The translations under genes and the position numbers were made by a program. 64,000 nucleotides of DNA from Ohtaekwangia koreensis (GTDB lineage Bacteria > Bacteroidota > Bacteroidia > Cytophagales > Cyclobacteriaceae): assembly GCF_900167975.1 (NCBI RefSeq), contig NZ_FUZU01000003.1:248001-312000 (forward strand). Reading direction: 5' to 3'. Below the pieces are notes generated by a model. It was not told the DNA's origin. It did not search any database and saw nothing but the letters and a program-made list of their open reading frames with translations. Positions 17,103 to 26,019 of this stretch are shown here, in pieces (within the stretch, counting starts at the first letter, position 1; the number at the start of each line of letters is the position of its first letter).

Positions 17103-19067
17103 CTAATCGTAAAATGACCAATCGAAACCAAAGTCGATTACGTTACGCTGCCCGGGATAATGTGGTGTAGGTAAATATCCCTCTTTCGTGATGGCTTGCA
17201 TCAGGTTATTATACTTTAAAAATATCCTTCCGCGTTTGATCCTGGCGTTCAGGAAAATATCAATCAGAGGAAACTGAAGAGATGTAAAAGTTTGCTGTAC
17301 ATAGAATTGCTGTGTAGGGACATCGTACCCCATGGCATGATAGGATGATTTCCAATGAACATCAACACCCATGTGTATATCAAAATTGCCATTGAAGAAA
17401 ATGTTCTCGTATGAAAGCTGACCGTTTAAAAACAAGTCAGGCACCTGAATTGCATCTTCGGCATTTTGCAGTACACGAGTATATATAGCCTTTCCTTTCA
17501 TGTGAATATGCCTGGCAAGAACCAATGACAAATTCACTTCGGGTGCGATGAAAACTTGTCCGGCGGATGTTTGTACCGGCAATACGGTTTGATCCAAACC
17601 AAAGTCTCCTTCTTTAAAAAATATATAGTTACCCAGACGCGTAAAGGTTAAACCAGGTGAGACTGAAAGCGTACTCGAATTGTAATGAATATACCCATTT
17701 ACCTGCGTAACGTTAACATCGCTGAATCCCGTAGGATATGTGAAGGATGGATACCAAACATCATGGCTACCACGGTATGCCTGCTGAATGAACGAAGGAG
17801 CATACTGTGCTTGTTTGATTGTAGCTTCAAACCATCGGCTTTTTATACTTCCTTCAATACGATAGTTACCGGTTTGCATAACTTCTACCCAGCCGCTTAC
17901 TTCTCCTATTGAATCGAGGCGTAGCGACATACGTCCACCAAGGTAACTTTCTGTGCCCTTCATCTTTATGCCAAGTGAATCCTCGGCAGCGTTGATATAG
18001 CTATAGGTCATGTTATAATTGCGAAGAGCATAGTAGCCATTATAGAACAACTTCAGAAGATTTCCTTTGATCCCGACTTCATTCCTTACGTATTTGAACT
18101 TCACACCATCATCCACATGCGTGCTGTCAAATTCTGTGTGATCGAAATAATCGTCAGGTTCTGAAGCTGGTGTATCACGAAATGCATTGCTCTGGCGGTA
18201 GCGATCAAACACATGGTATACCTGTAATGCTTTTCCGATTTCATACTGATGGAAGAGGTGCAAATTCATACGCAACTCTCTGCTGAGCGCTTCTGTAAGC
18301 GATGGCTGCGCATTGGTAAAAAAGTAATCGGCATATCGAAAGTCGGTGGTGTTACGTAATACACCTCCATACTCATCGGCCTGCATACTGTTTCTCCGGA
18401 AGTTGAAGAACAGCCGATACGTACTGTCTTTCGACTGATAGGCAGTATATATATCATAATAATTGGAGAGCACATTTCGATCTCCTTTACCAGCACGCTG
18501 AATCTGCTTATCAATAAACAACCCTCGGTAGTTAAAGCCTACATTCCAGAGTGGAGTAACGTTACGGCTATATGCGGCACGCGTTATTGATCTTCCCTTT
18601 CCTCCCAGCGTCACCCGCATGTTTGTATAGGGGGATCTCGTATTGTAATACTTTACATCCTCAGCATCCCAGATAGGATCATACTGATGAAAGCCAGCGC
18701 TCACACCAATGACATCCGGAACCTGGTAATAAATCGGATTCATCGCTGTGCCGATGTTGCCAAGATCCTGGTACATATTTTCCCGCTGCTGAATATAGGT
18801 ATAGCGATGAAAATTCCGTGGTGTTGTGTCTATAAAGTGATAGGTCTGTCGATTCAGAAAAACATCCTTCTCAAAGTAATAGCGAGAAGTCTTGGGGCCG
18901 TAAACTTGTTTGGTGGTATCATCGATAATCCGCGATCCTCTTCGGGGCGCATCATCCTGCGCACGGGCAGTCAGACCGATTGCTAAAAGACCTATGAAAA
19001 GTATAACTTTTGTAAAACGCACGCGCAAAAATAGACTTTTAAATGATTTGAGATGTTTTCTGCTCAT
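17103..19067 (-). CDS. Putative porin (Porin_10 family)
   Basis: A 654-aa outer-membrane protein with an N-terminal basic stretch, a hydrophobic signal (about residues 18-35) ending TARAQ, then many alternating beta-strands and a C-terminal aromatic residue cluster (FGFDWSFYD). The DTTPRNFHRYTY and QDLGNIGTAMNP segments near residues 80-110 are typical of the Bacteroidota family I know as putative porin/Porin_10. The start at 19067 overlaps the 3' end of lpxK by 29 bases, suggesting co-transcription. Cargo unknown. Confidence 0.82.
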   Translation of the reverse strand: MSRKHLKSFKSLFLRVRFTKVILFIGLLAIGLTARAQDDAPRRGSRIIDDTTKQVYGPKTSRYYFEKDVFLNRQTYHFIDTTPRNFHRYTYIQQRENMYQDLGNIGTAMNPIYYQVPDVIGVSAGFHQYDPIWDAEDVKYYNTRSPYTNMRVTLGGKGRSITRAAYSRNVTPLWNVGFNYRGLFIDKQIQRAGKGDRNVLSNYYDIYTAYQSKDSTYRLFFNFRRNSMQADEYGGVLRNTTDFRYADYFFTNAQPSLTEALSRELRMNLHLFHQYEIGKALQVYHVFDRYRQSNAFRDTPASEPDDYFDHTEFDSTHVDDGVKFKYVRNEVGIKGNLLKLFYNGYYALRNYNMTYSYINAAEDSLGIKMKGTESYLGGRMSLRLDSIGEVSGWVEVMQTGNYRIEGSIKSRWFEATIKQAQYAPSFIQQAYRGSHDVWYPSFTYPTGFSDVNVTQVNGYIHYNSSTLSVSPGLTFTRLGNYIFFKEGDFGLDQTVLPVQTSAGQVFIAPEVNLSLVLARHIHMKGKAIYTRVLQNAEDAIQVPDLFLNGQLSYENIFFNGNFDIHMGVDVHWKSSYHAMGYDVPTQQFYVQQTFTSLQFPLIDIFLNARIKRGRIFLKYNNLMQAITKEGYLPTPHYPGQRNVIDFGFDWSFYD

Positions 19068-20094
19068 TCAGGACTGCATTTAAAATCATCGCATCAAAAT
19101 CCTGTCCACTTTTTAAAAATTTCACTTCTATCGGAATATAAAATAACGGAAGCGTCTTTATTTCGCTTGCTAATTTCTTATCAGCCAGCTTCACCATATC
19201 TTTTTCAGTAGTGATAAAGCTTACGGAGGAATCCTCGTTCGCTATAGCCTTCAGGCGTTTAACATCATCGGGGGTATATTGATGATGGTCTGCAAAATCA
19301 AGGTGCCTGACGATGGTATAGGCCGATGCTATAAATTTTTTGAAAGGCTCTGCGTTGGCAATCCCGGTAATCAGTACAACACGGGCTTGGAGTTGACGTG
19401 CTGGATCACCAAAGGCGACCGTATCACCATAGTGGATGGTTGAGAAGAAAACAGGTTTGGAAGCATACGCTCTCACAGACTGTTCAATGTTCATGCGTTC
19501 ATCATCCGATATTTCCGATGGACATTTTGTAATAACAATAGCATGAGCCCTCGCAGCGTTGCTCCGAGATTCACGCAGGCGACCTGCCGGTAAAAGATGA
19601 TCGGTATAGAAGGGACGATTGTAATCGGATAACAATACATTAAAGGATGCCTTTACACGTCTGTGCTGATAAGCATCATCCAGCAAAATCACATCTGTAT
19701 CTTCATGCTCTTGCAGAATATTAGGAATGGCAAAAGCGCGATCCTCTCCTACCGACACGATCACTTTATCTTTAAACTTCTTGTAAAACTGAATCGGTTC
19801 GTCACCTATTGTTGAGGCATCATCCTGATCAGATGCAATTCGAAATCCCTTGGTCTCTCTTCCATAGCCGCGGCTTAGCGTTGCAATTTTATACTCATCC
19901 CTCAACAGGCGGATCAGGTGCTCGATCATAGGCGTCTTTCCTGTGCCTCCTACAGTGAGGTTACCAACATTAATGACCGGTATATCAAATTCAGCCGATG
20001 GTTTGAGACCGCGATCATATAGCATGTTCCGCAGCCCCGTAATAACATTATACAGGACAGCAAAAGGAAACAACAGAATGCGAAGTAGTGCCAT
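19039..20094 (-). CDS. lpxK: Tetraacyldisaccharide 4'-kinase
   Basis: A 351-aa membrane-associated kinase that phosphorylates the 4' position of the lipid A precursor. The P-loop is GGTGKTP (residues 49-55) within INVGNLTVGGTGKTP, followed by the LSRGYGRETKG motif and the LDDAYQHR segment typical of LpxK. An N-terminal hydrophobic segment anchors it on the inner leaflet. It is divergent from the Nif3-like gene, with a minus-strand TATTTTTG box 12 bases upstream. Confidence 0.94.
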   Translation of the reverse strand: MALLRILLFPFAVLYNVITGLRNMLYDRGLKPSAEFDIPVINVGNLTVGGTGKTPMIEHLIRLLRDEYKIATLSRGYGRETKGFRIASDQDDASTIGDEPIQFYKKFKDKVIVSVGEDRAFAIPNILQEHEDTDVILLDDAYQHRRVKASFNVLLSDYNRPFYTDHLLPAGRLRESRSNAARAHAIVITKCPSEISDDERMNIEQSVRAYASKPVFFSTIHYGDTVAFGDPARQLQARVVLITGIANAEPFKKFIASAYTIVRHLDFADHHQYTPDDVKRLKAIANEDSSVSFITTEKDMVKLADKKLASEIKTLPLFYIPIEVKFLKSGQDFDAMILNAVLNEQKTSQII

Positions 20095-20106
20095 GAATAT
20101 TCAAAT

Positions 20107-20114
20107 CAAAAATA
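20107..20114 (-). promoter_or_regulatory. -7 box TATTTTTG upstream of lpxK
   Basis: Exact TAnnTTTG on the minus strand 12 bases ahead of the lpxK start, in the 82-base divergent region shared with the Nif3-like gene. Confidence 0.35.
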
Positions 20115-20139
20115 AGATGTTCACTTTATCAGGAGCCAT

Positions 20140-20147
20140 TAACTTTG
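20140..20147 (+). promoter_or_regulatory. -7 box TAACTTTG upstream of the Nif3-like gene
   Basis: Exact TAnnTTTG on the plus strand, 29 bases before the ATG at 20177. It and the lpxK box face away from each other. Confidence 0.42.
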
Positions 20148-20176
20148 AAGCATAACTTCACCCCAACAATAAACAC

Positions 20177-21277
20177 ATGGCTGTAAAGATAAAAGATGTA
20201 ACCGATTACCTCGAATCCATTGCTCCAAGAAGCTACCAGGAATCATACGATAATGCAGGACTTATTACGGGTGATCCAACGTGGGTGGTACAAGGTATAT
20301 TGGTTACACTGGACTGTATCGAGTCCGTTGTGGATGAAGCTATAGCAAAGCGCTGCAACCTTATTGTAGCACACCACCCGATTGTGTTTCGCGGTTTGAA
20401 AAAGCTAAACGGCAACGGTTATGTAGAGCGCACAGTGATCAAAGCCATAAAAAATGATATTGCGATCTACGCCATTCATACCAACCTTGATAATGTACAC
20501 ACCGGTGTGAACCGGAAGATCTGTGAAAAGATAGGTTTGAAGAATCTGCGAATCTTATCTCCTAAAAAAGAAACGCTAACCAAACTGGTCACTTTTATTC
20601 CAACTGAAAATGCAGAAAATGTACTGGCAGCCCTTCATCACGCAGGTGCCGGTGAGATCGGTAACTATAAAAACTGCAGCTTTCGTTTGAATGGAACTGG
20701 TACTTTTATGCCAACCGACAAAGCTAATCCTCATATTGGAGAAGCTAACAAGCAGGAATATGTTGAGGAAGTTAGAGCCGAAGTGATTTTTCCTTCATAT
20801 TTAGAAGCGAAAATTTTAAAAGCACTTCGACAATCGCATCCTTACGAAGAAGTTGCATATTATTTAACACCCTTATTGAATGAGAATCAAGAGGTTGGGT
20901 CAGGAATGATAGGTGAGCTTGAAACTCCGATTGAACCATTAGCCTTTCTTACAGGTTTAAAGTCTAGTATGGATTTACAAGTGATCCGTCACACAAAAAT
21001 ATCAGGAGGCCAAATTAAAAAAGTGGCCGTTTGCGGGGGCTCAGGCAGTTTTATGCTTCCTCACGCATTGCAATCCGGAGCCGACATTCTTGTTACGGCT
21101 GACTTTAAATACCATGAATTTTTCGATGCCGATAACCGCATAATAATTGCAGATATTGGTCATTATGAAAGCGAAGTATTCACCAAAGAACTTTTACAGG
21201 ATGTTTTAATGAAAAAATTTTCTACTTTTGCGATCATTTTTTCAGAAACTGCCACGAATCCAATTAGCTACCTATAA
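20177..21277 (+). CDS. Nif3-like dinuclear metal centre protein
   Basis: A 366-aa member of the NIF3 / YqfO / 'GTP cyclohydrolase I type 2' family, a hexameric toroid with two metals per subunit. Metal ligands are visible in IVAHHPIVF (HHP motif) and near the C-terminus in ADFKYHEFFDADN and IADIGHYESE. Between them sits the PII-like insert seen in the longer family members (about residues 135-240, LHHAGAGEIGNYKNCSF). The biochemical role of the family is unsettled. The coiled-coil protein gene follows after 3 bases. Confidence 0.9.
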   Translation: MAVKIKDVTDYLESIAPRSYQESYDNAGLITGDPTWVVQGILVTLDCIESVVDEAIAKRCNLIVAHHPIVFRGLKKLNGNGYVERTVIKAIKNDIAIYAIHTNLDNVHTGVNRKICEKIGLKNLRILSPKKETLTKLVTFIPTENAENVLAALHHAGAGEIGNYKNCSFRLNGTGTFMPTDKANPHIGEANKQEYVEEVRAEVIFPSYLEAKILKALRQSHPYEEVAYYLTPLLNENQEVGSGMIGELETPIEPLAFLTGLKSSMDLQVIRHTKISGGQIKKVAVCGGSGSFMLPHALQSGADILVTADFKYHEFFDADNRIIIADIGHYESEVFTKELLQDVLMKKFSTFAIIFSETATNPISYL

Positions 21278-21280
21278 CGA

Positions 21281-22087
21281 ATGGAAAATCAATCAATCGC
21301 CCAAAAGCTCGAAGCACTCGTAAAACTCCAGTCCATTGACACCGAATTAGACGAACTGAAAAAACTCCGAGGCGACTTGCCCGATGAAGTTCAGGATCTG
21401 GAAGATGAAATCGAAGGCTACAAGACACGTCTCACCCGCCACGAAGCAGAGCTGAAGGAGATCGAAGAAGGAAACAAGAAGTACAAAGAGAATATCAAGG
21501 AAGCTGAAAAGCTCATCAAGAAATACAGCGAACAACAGAAAAACGTTAGGAACAACCGGGAATTTGATGCCATCACAAAAGAAGTAGAACTTCAGGAACT
21601 CGAAATCCAGATCTGTGAGAAAAAAATAAAAGAAGGTAAAGATAGCATCACGCAGAAAAAAGATGAGATCGAAAAAACCACTACGCTGATCAAAGAACGT
21701 GGAGATCATCTTGACAACAAGAAAAAAGAATTGAACGATATCATGGCAGAGAGCCATGAAGAAGAAAAGAAACTTCTTACCGAACGCGAAAAAGCTACCA
21801 AGAAAATCGAAGAAAAACTTTTGAAGTACTACGAAAGACTCAGAGGAAGTTTGTCCAATGGCCTGGCCGTTGTACGAGTAGTACGCGGTGCTGCTGAAGG
21901 TTGTAACATCGTGATCCCTCCTCAAAAGATTGCTGAGATCCGTGAGAAAAAGAAAATTGTGATCGATGAACATTCCGGTCGTATCTTAGCAGACGTAGAT
22001 ATGGATTCCCTCGATGAAGGAGACAAACCTAAAGCCGCTAAAACTGCTGTTACCATTGTACCAAATCGCAGAAAGAAAGTTGAATAA
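21281..22087 (+). CDS. Coiled-coil protein with degenerate C4 zinc ribbon
   Basis: A 268-aa protein: residues about 8-190 are nearly continuous coiled coil (Lys/Glu heptads), followed by a ribbon-like domain at 195-240 and a basic tail. The layout matches the zinc-ribbon (zf-RING_7/YbgI-partner) family that often follows Nif3-like genes. The usual CxxC...CxxCGRIL ligands have decayed: only C208 remains, with A205, D229 and S232 in the other places although PPQKIAEI and SGRILADVD are kept. Zinc binding is therefore unlikely. Codon use is strict (few ATA codons), suggesting good expression. Confidence 0.85.
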   Translation: MENQSIAQKLEALVKLQSIDTELDELKKLRGDLPDEVQDLEDEIEGYKTRLTRHEAELKEIEEGNKKYKENIKEAEKLIKKYSEQQKNVRNNREFDAITKEVELQELEIQICEKKIKEGKDSITQKKDEIEKTTTLIKERGDHLDNKKKELNDIMAESHEEEKKLLTEREKATKKIEEKLLKYYERLRGSLSNGLAVVRVVRGAAEGCNIVIPPQKIAEIREKKKIVIDEHSGRILADVDMDSLDEGDKPKAAKTAVTIVPNRRKKVE

Positions 22088-23567
22088 CATTGTATTTTGT
22101 TTACACAAAAAGGCAGGCCTTGCAGCTTGCCTTTTTTTATGTGCTGTTTTAACGACATCTGTTAAAGCGCAGGAATGGAAGTTTGATGCGACCACACAAC
22201 GCGCGTACGACCTTGTTCTGAATCTTCAGACCGAAGAAGCACACGCATTAATACCAACACCCGAAACTCCGCAGGAGCACTATATAGTTGCCTTAGCGGA
22301 AGCCCTTGAGTTGATGATCACAGAGGATGTTGAAAAATTCTCTGACTATGAAGACCGGTTTGAAAAGAGACAAGAGCGCAAAAGTAAACTCTCCTCTCCG
22401 GAAGATCTTTTCCTTCAGGCGGAGATTGGATTACAATGGTCTTTCATTTATTTGAAGTATGGTCATGAGTTTGATGCGGCACTGAATCTGCGACAAGCCT
22501 ATCAAACAACACAGGAGATAAAAAAACGATTTCCAACGTTTAACGCTATTAAAAAAACTTCAGGACTACTGGATATAATCATTGGCTCCGTGCCGGAAAA
22601 ATATGATTGGGTTCTGGGCTTGCTCAACATGGAAGGCTCCACTGAACTCGGATTGAAAGAGCTCTCATCCATACAGGATACGGATCATGCACTGGCATTT
22701 GAGTCCAGTTTGCTCTATGCGTTAACACAGGGATTTGTATTGGAGCAAACCAGTTTGGCACTAACAGAGATCAAGAAAGATATAGCAGCAAATCCAACAA
22801 ACAAGCTCGCACTTTTCCTCGGAGCATCGCTGGCTATAAAAAACTCACAGAGTGAAGAAGCCTTGCGCTTTATTAATAAACTAAGCGAACAATCGCAGGG
22901 ACTTCCCCTATACTATGCCGATTACCTGAGAGGTGAAATATACCTTCACAAAGGCGAATATCTGAATGCGACCTCCGCATATCGTGCATTTATTGGCAAC
23001 TATAAAGGCGTTAACTATATGAAGGACGCCAACTATAAAATTGGTCTTTGTTATTGGCTCAATGGAAACAGCAGTGATGCTAAAGTAATTTTTAAGCAGG
23101 CAAAAACGATTGGCAAAGAATCCGCGGAAGCGGATAAATATGCAGCCCGAAGCATGGCTGAAAATGAACTGCCACACATCAAGCTCACCAAAGCACGTTA
23201 CTCTACAGATGGTGGCTACTATGATGAAGCTAAAAAAGTACTGGCGTCTATTACAACGCAGGAGCTACCCACAAAACGCGACCAAGTTGAATTTGCTTAT
23301 AGAAAGGCACGTGTTGCGCATAAGACAAACGATTTATCAACGGCCAAGGAATTTTACCTGCAGACCATCAAGATCAATGGAGAAGAGCCCTGGTACTTTG
23401 CTCCCAACGCAAGCCTACAACTTGGATATATAGCACTGGCTGAGAAAAATACAACGCAGGCGCGAGACTACTTCAAGCGGGCACTCAGTTATAAAAAGCA
23501 CGAGTATAAGAATAGTATTGACAGCAAAGCGAAATCTGCTTTAGCTCAGCTCAACGAAAGTAAATGA
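22080..23567 (+). CDS. Exported TPR-repeat protein, probable TTG start
   Basis: About 495 aa with a signal peptide (hydrophobic stretch AGLAACLFLCAVLTTSVKAQ) and TPR-like helical pairs over most of its length, for example KIGLCYWLNGNSSDAKVIF and APNASLQLGYIALAEKN. No in-frame ATG lies close to the signal peptide; the ATG at 22014 would put 22 extra residues from inside the upstream gene in front of it. TTG at 22080, overlapping that gene by 8 bases with a purine-rich AGAAAGAAAG just ahead, gives a normal signal peptide. The signal-peptide codons also form a terminator-like hairpin. Function unknown. Confidence 0.75.
   Translation: MNNIVFCLHKKAGLAACLFLCAVLTTSVKAQEWKFDATTQRAYDLVLNLQTEEAHALIPTPETPQEHYIVALAEALELMITEDVEKFSDYEDRFEKRQERKSKLSSPEDLFLQAEIGLQWSFIYLKYGHEFDAALNLRQAYQTTQEIKKRFPTFNAIKKTSGLLDIIIGSVPEKYDWVLGLLNMEGSTELGLKELSSIQDTDHALAFESSLLYALTQGFVLEQTSLALTEIKKDIAANPTNKLALFLGASLAIKNSQSEEALRFINKLSEQSQGLPLYYADYLRGEIYLHKGEYLNATSAYRAFIGNYKGVNYMKDANYKIGLCYWLNGNSSDAKVIFKQAKTIGKESAEADKYAARSMAENELPHIKLTKARYSTDGGYYDEAKKVLASITTQELPTKRDQVEFAYRKARVAHKTNDLSTAKEFYLQTIKINGEEPWYFAPNASLQLGYIALAEKNTTQARDYFKRALSYKKHEYKNSIDSKAKSALAQLNESK
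22108..22138 (+). terminator. Terminator-like hairpin inside the TPR gene's signal-peptide codons
   Basis: Stem AAAAGGCA (22108-22115) with TGCCTTTT (22128-22135), loop of 12 bases, then T to 22138. It has all features of an intrinsic terminator for the coiled-coil gene that ends at 22087, yet lies within the first 20 codons of the TPR gene. It could act as an attenuator relieved by translation. Confidence 0.7.
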
Positions 23568-24169
23568 GTACGATCATTATAGCGCTCAACCGAAAACATA
23601 GTGCCTGTATAGTTCAATAAGTATAGGCATAGATTTTCGTGCTCAAACATATCCATACTCTTCAACGGATAATTGAGCAAGTGACACATCAAAATCCGGA
23701 TGGCACGGCCGTGCATACAAATCAGAATCGTTTCCTCATCGGTATGGCTCATGATGTGATCCACCGCAGGCTTCATTCGTACAATCACATCTTCCGGGCT
23801 CTCCCCTCCTTCAATCTTCAGAGATATATTGCCCAACTGCCATTGCTTCAATACATAGTGATAATATTCGTCTTCCGATGGAGTAACTTTATGCCCCTCC
23901 TTTGTTCCCCAGCTGATCTCGTTCAATCCGGCAAGCTGTTCATGCGGCAGTCCTAATTCCAGAAAGCCTTTAACGGATTGATGGGTACGTTTCAATGCTG
24001 AAGTATATACTTTCTGAAACGGCACGTCCTTATACATTTCAAAGAAAGCCTGCGCTTGCTCTCTGCCGCGATCATTCAAATCGGTATCAACACCACTTCC
24101 CTGGACAATATTCTGCAGATTATATTCCGTCTGCCCGTGACGGATGAGGTAGATTTTTTTACTGGTCAA
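23546..24169 (-). CDS. Histidine phosphatase family protein (phosphoglycerate mutase-like)
   Basis: A 207-aa cytosolic enzyme with the RHG catalytic motif at residues 9-13 (LIRHGQTEYN) and the second catalytic histidine in LICMHGRAIRIL. Substrate could be a sugar phosphate, alpha-ribazole phosphate or another phosphomonoester; the sequence does not decide. The start is TTG at 24169, since no in-frame ATG lies upstream of the RHG strand. Its 3' end overlaps the convergent TPR gene by 22 bases. Confidence 0.85.
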   Translation of the reverse strand: MTSKKIYLIRHGQTEYNLQNIVQGSGVDTDLNDRGREQAQAFFEMYKDVPFQKVYTSALKRTHQSVKGFLELGLPHEQLAGLNEISWGTKEGHKVTPSEDEYYHYVLKQWQLGNISLKIEGGESPEDVIVRMKPAVDHIMSHTDEETILICMHGRAIRILMCHLLNYPLKSMDMFEHENLCLYLLNYTGTMFSVERYNDRTHLLSLS

Positions 24170-24312
24170 TTTTGCATTATTTTGGGCGCAAGTATAGCTA
24201 ATCGCAGGCAGTTATTCGTTATTCCGGGAAAGTAATCCGCTCCGCGGATGGAACATGATGAAGAGGCGTTGAATGGCAGCAGATTACTATTTATTATGAA
24301 TGCAAAAGGAAC

Positions 24313-24738
24313 ATGGGAATTTTTAAGAATGTAACGGTTGAGGAATTGAATAAGTGGGGACCTAACACCATGGCCGAAAATATAGGGATTGAATTTACGG
24401 CCGTAGGCGAAGATTACCTCGAAGCAAAAATGCCGGTAGATCATCGAACTCATCAGCCAATGGGATTGTTACACGGTGGCGCTTCTGTGGCCCTTGCCGA
24501 AACGATGGGAAGTGTGGCTGCGATGTGCTGTGTAGATATAACAAAACAGTACTGTGTAGGGTTAGAGATAAATGCTAATCATATTAAAAGCGTACGTGAT
24601 GGCTATGTGAAAGGCGTTACAAAACCGATACACATCGGAAAGAAAACACAGGTATGGGAAATACGGATTTCCAGTGAAGCGGGCGAACTTGTGTGCATCA
24701 GCAGAATTACAATGGCCGTCATAGACAAAAAGAATTAA
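24313..24738 (+). CDS. Hotdog-fold acyl-CoA thioesterase, probable DHNA-CoA thioesterase
   Basis: A 141-aa PaaI/YdiI-type hotdog thioesterase with the signature HQPMGLLHGGASVALAETMG at about residues 48-67, where the HGG and the following Glu (E64) are the catalytic elements. It lies 20 bases ahead of menF, and MenI-type thioesterases release 1,4-dihydroxy-2-naphthoate from its CoA ester in menaquinone synthesis, so that role is the best guess. A general acyl-CoA thioesterase remains possible. Confidence 0.85.
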   Translation: MGIFKNVTVEELNKWGPNTMAENIGIEFTAVGEDYLEAKMPVDHRTHQPMGLLHGGASVALAETMGSVAAMCCVDITKQYCVGLEINANHIKSVRDGYVKGVTKPIHIGKKTQVWEIRISSEAGELVCISRITMAVIDKKN

Positions 24739-24758
24739 GAAACAGAATACACGTCAGA

Positions 24759-25961
24759 ATGAATAAAGTTGCTTCAGTTTCCACATCTATACTTCATGAA
24801 ACTGAATACGTAGCGCGGCTCATTAATTACGCAGTTGAAAATCAATATTCAGTTGCCGTGTGGCGGCTTCCCAATGATCCGGTAAGACATCTTATTATTT
24901 CCCGCAAGCCGCAGCACTTAAAACGGGATGCAGCACTCGAAGAACTTGAACAAGGCTTCATCTTCGCTCCATTCGACCGAAACAATGATACGATATATCT
25001 CCCTGCAGACTATAAATTTTCTTTCGCCGATGGCGCTTTGAAACCCGCGGAAGACCCGGTAGAGGCAACCTCCTATACCTGGTTTGAAGAACAGTTCACA
25101 AATACTATAGCTCCCCACGATGCTGTAAAATATCACCGTATCGAGCAGAGTACACACCATACCGTTATACCCTATATTGATTTAGTAAAAAAGAGTGTTC
25201 ATGAAATTGAAAAAGGAACTTTTGAGAAAGTTGTTCCTTCGAGATCCAAAGTAATCGATCTGCCGCTTGAATTTGATATAGTATATTCTTTTCAGAATCT
25301 ATGCAATGCATATCCCAATGCGTTGATCTCTTTTGTAAGCTCACCACAAACCGGTAGCTGGCTTGGCGCTACACCGGAAGTACTGGTGAGCGTTGAAGAC
25401 AAAACCATTTTTCGTACCGTTGCCCTGGCCGGCACGCAGCCGTACAACGCAGGTATAGATCTGAAATCAGTAGCGTGGACGCAAAAAGAAATTGAAGAGC
25501 AGGCGCTTGTTGAACGATACGTGATCAGTTGTTTTAAGAAGATCAGAGTTCGCGAGTATGACGAGTACGGTCCCAAGACGGTTGTGGCTGGTAACCTCAT
25601 GCACCTCAAGTCAGACTTTACAGTAGACATGAAAGCCATCAACTTTCCGCAACTTGGCTCAGTGATGCTGCAGCTGCTTCATCCCACATCAGCAGTATGC
25701 GGTATGCCTTTAGAACCCGCGCTTGACTTTCTCTACGAACATGAAGGCTATAACCGACAGTTTTATGCTGGCTTTCTCGGGCCAGTAAATGTAGCCAACA
25801 ACATCAACATCTTTGTTAACCTCCGTTGCATGCAATTACTCGACAGTAAAGCTATACTATATGCAGGGGCTGGTGTAACCGTTGATTCATCACCGGAGAA
25901 AGAATGGAATGAAACCGAGATCAAGTTCAACACATTGTTAAACGTTATCCGAAAAGCATAG
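24759..25961 (+). CDS. menF: Isochorismate synthase
   Basis: A 400-aa chorismate-binding enzyme that makes isochorismate, the first committed step of menaquinone synthesis. The conserved C-terminal domain carries FEKVVPSRSK, SWLGATPEVLV, RTVALAGTQP, HPTSAVCGMP and the final YAGAGVTVDSSPEKEWNETE motif with the magnesium-site glutamates. I chose ATG 24759; an earlier frame-open start at 24693 would overlap the thioesterase gene. Isochorismate use in siderophore synthesis is possible, but menD, menB and menE in the window argue for menaquinone. Confidence 0.92.
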   Translation: MNKVASVSTSILHETEYVARLINYAVENQYSVAVWRLPNDPVRHLIISRKPQHLKRDAALEELEQGFIFAPFDRNNDTIYLPADYKFSFADGALKPAEDPVEATSYTWFEEQFTNTIAPHDAVKYHRIEQSTHHTVIPYIDLVKKSVHEIEKGTFEKVVPSRSKVIDLPLEFDIVYSFQNLCNAYPNALISFVSSPQTGSWLGATPEVLVSVEDKTIFRTVALAGTQPYNAGIDLKSVAWTQKEIEEQALVERYVISCFKKIRVREYDEYGPKTVVAGNLMHLKSDFTVDMKAINFPQLGSVMLQLLHPTSAVCGMPLEPALDFLYEHEGYNRQFYAGFLGPVNVANNINIFVNLRCMQLLDSKAILYAGAGVTVDSSPEKEWNETEIKFNTLLNVIRKA

Positions 25962-26019
25962 GCAGGGTGTATATATACATTAGCTATTCAGCGGTATCTG
26001 TTATACCTTCATCGAACTT

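Noticed and set aside
21347-21973. A 208-aa open frame on the minus strand
   Set aside because: It is the exact complement of the coiled-coil gene; long runs of Phe/Leu arise from the Lys/Glu codons on the other strand. No start context or family resemblance.
22014-22079. ATG start for the TPR gene at 22014
   Set aside because: It would add residues from inside the upstream gene in front of a good signal peptide; TTG 22080 gives the normal length.
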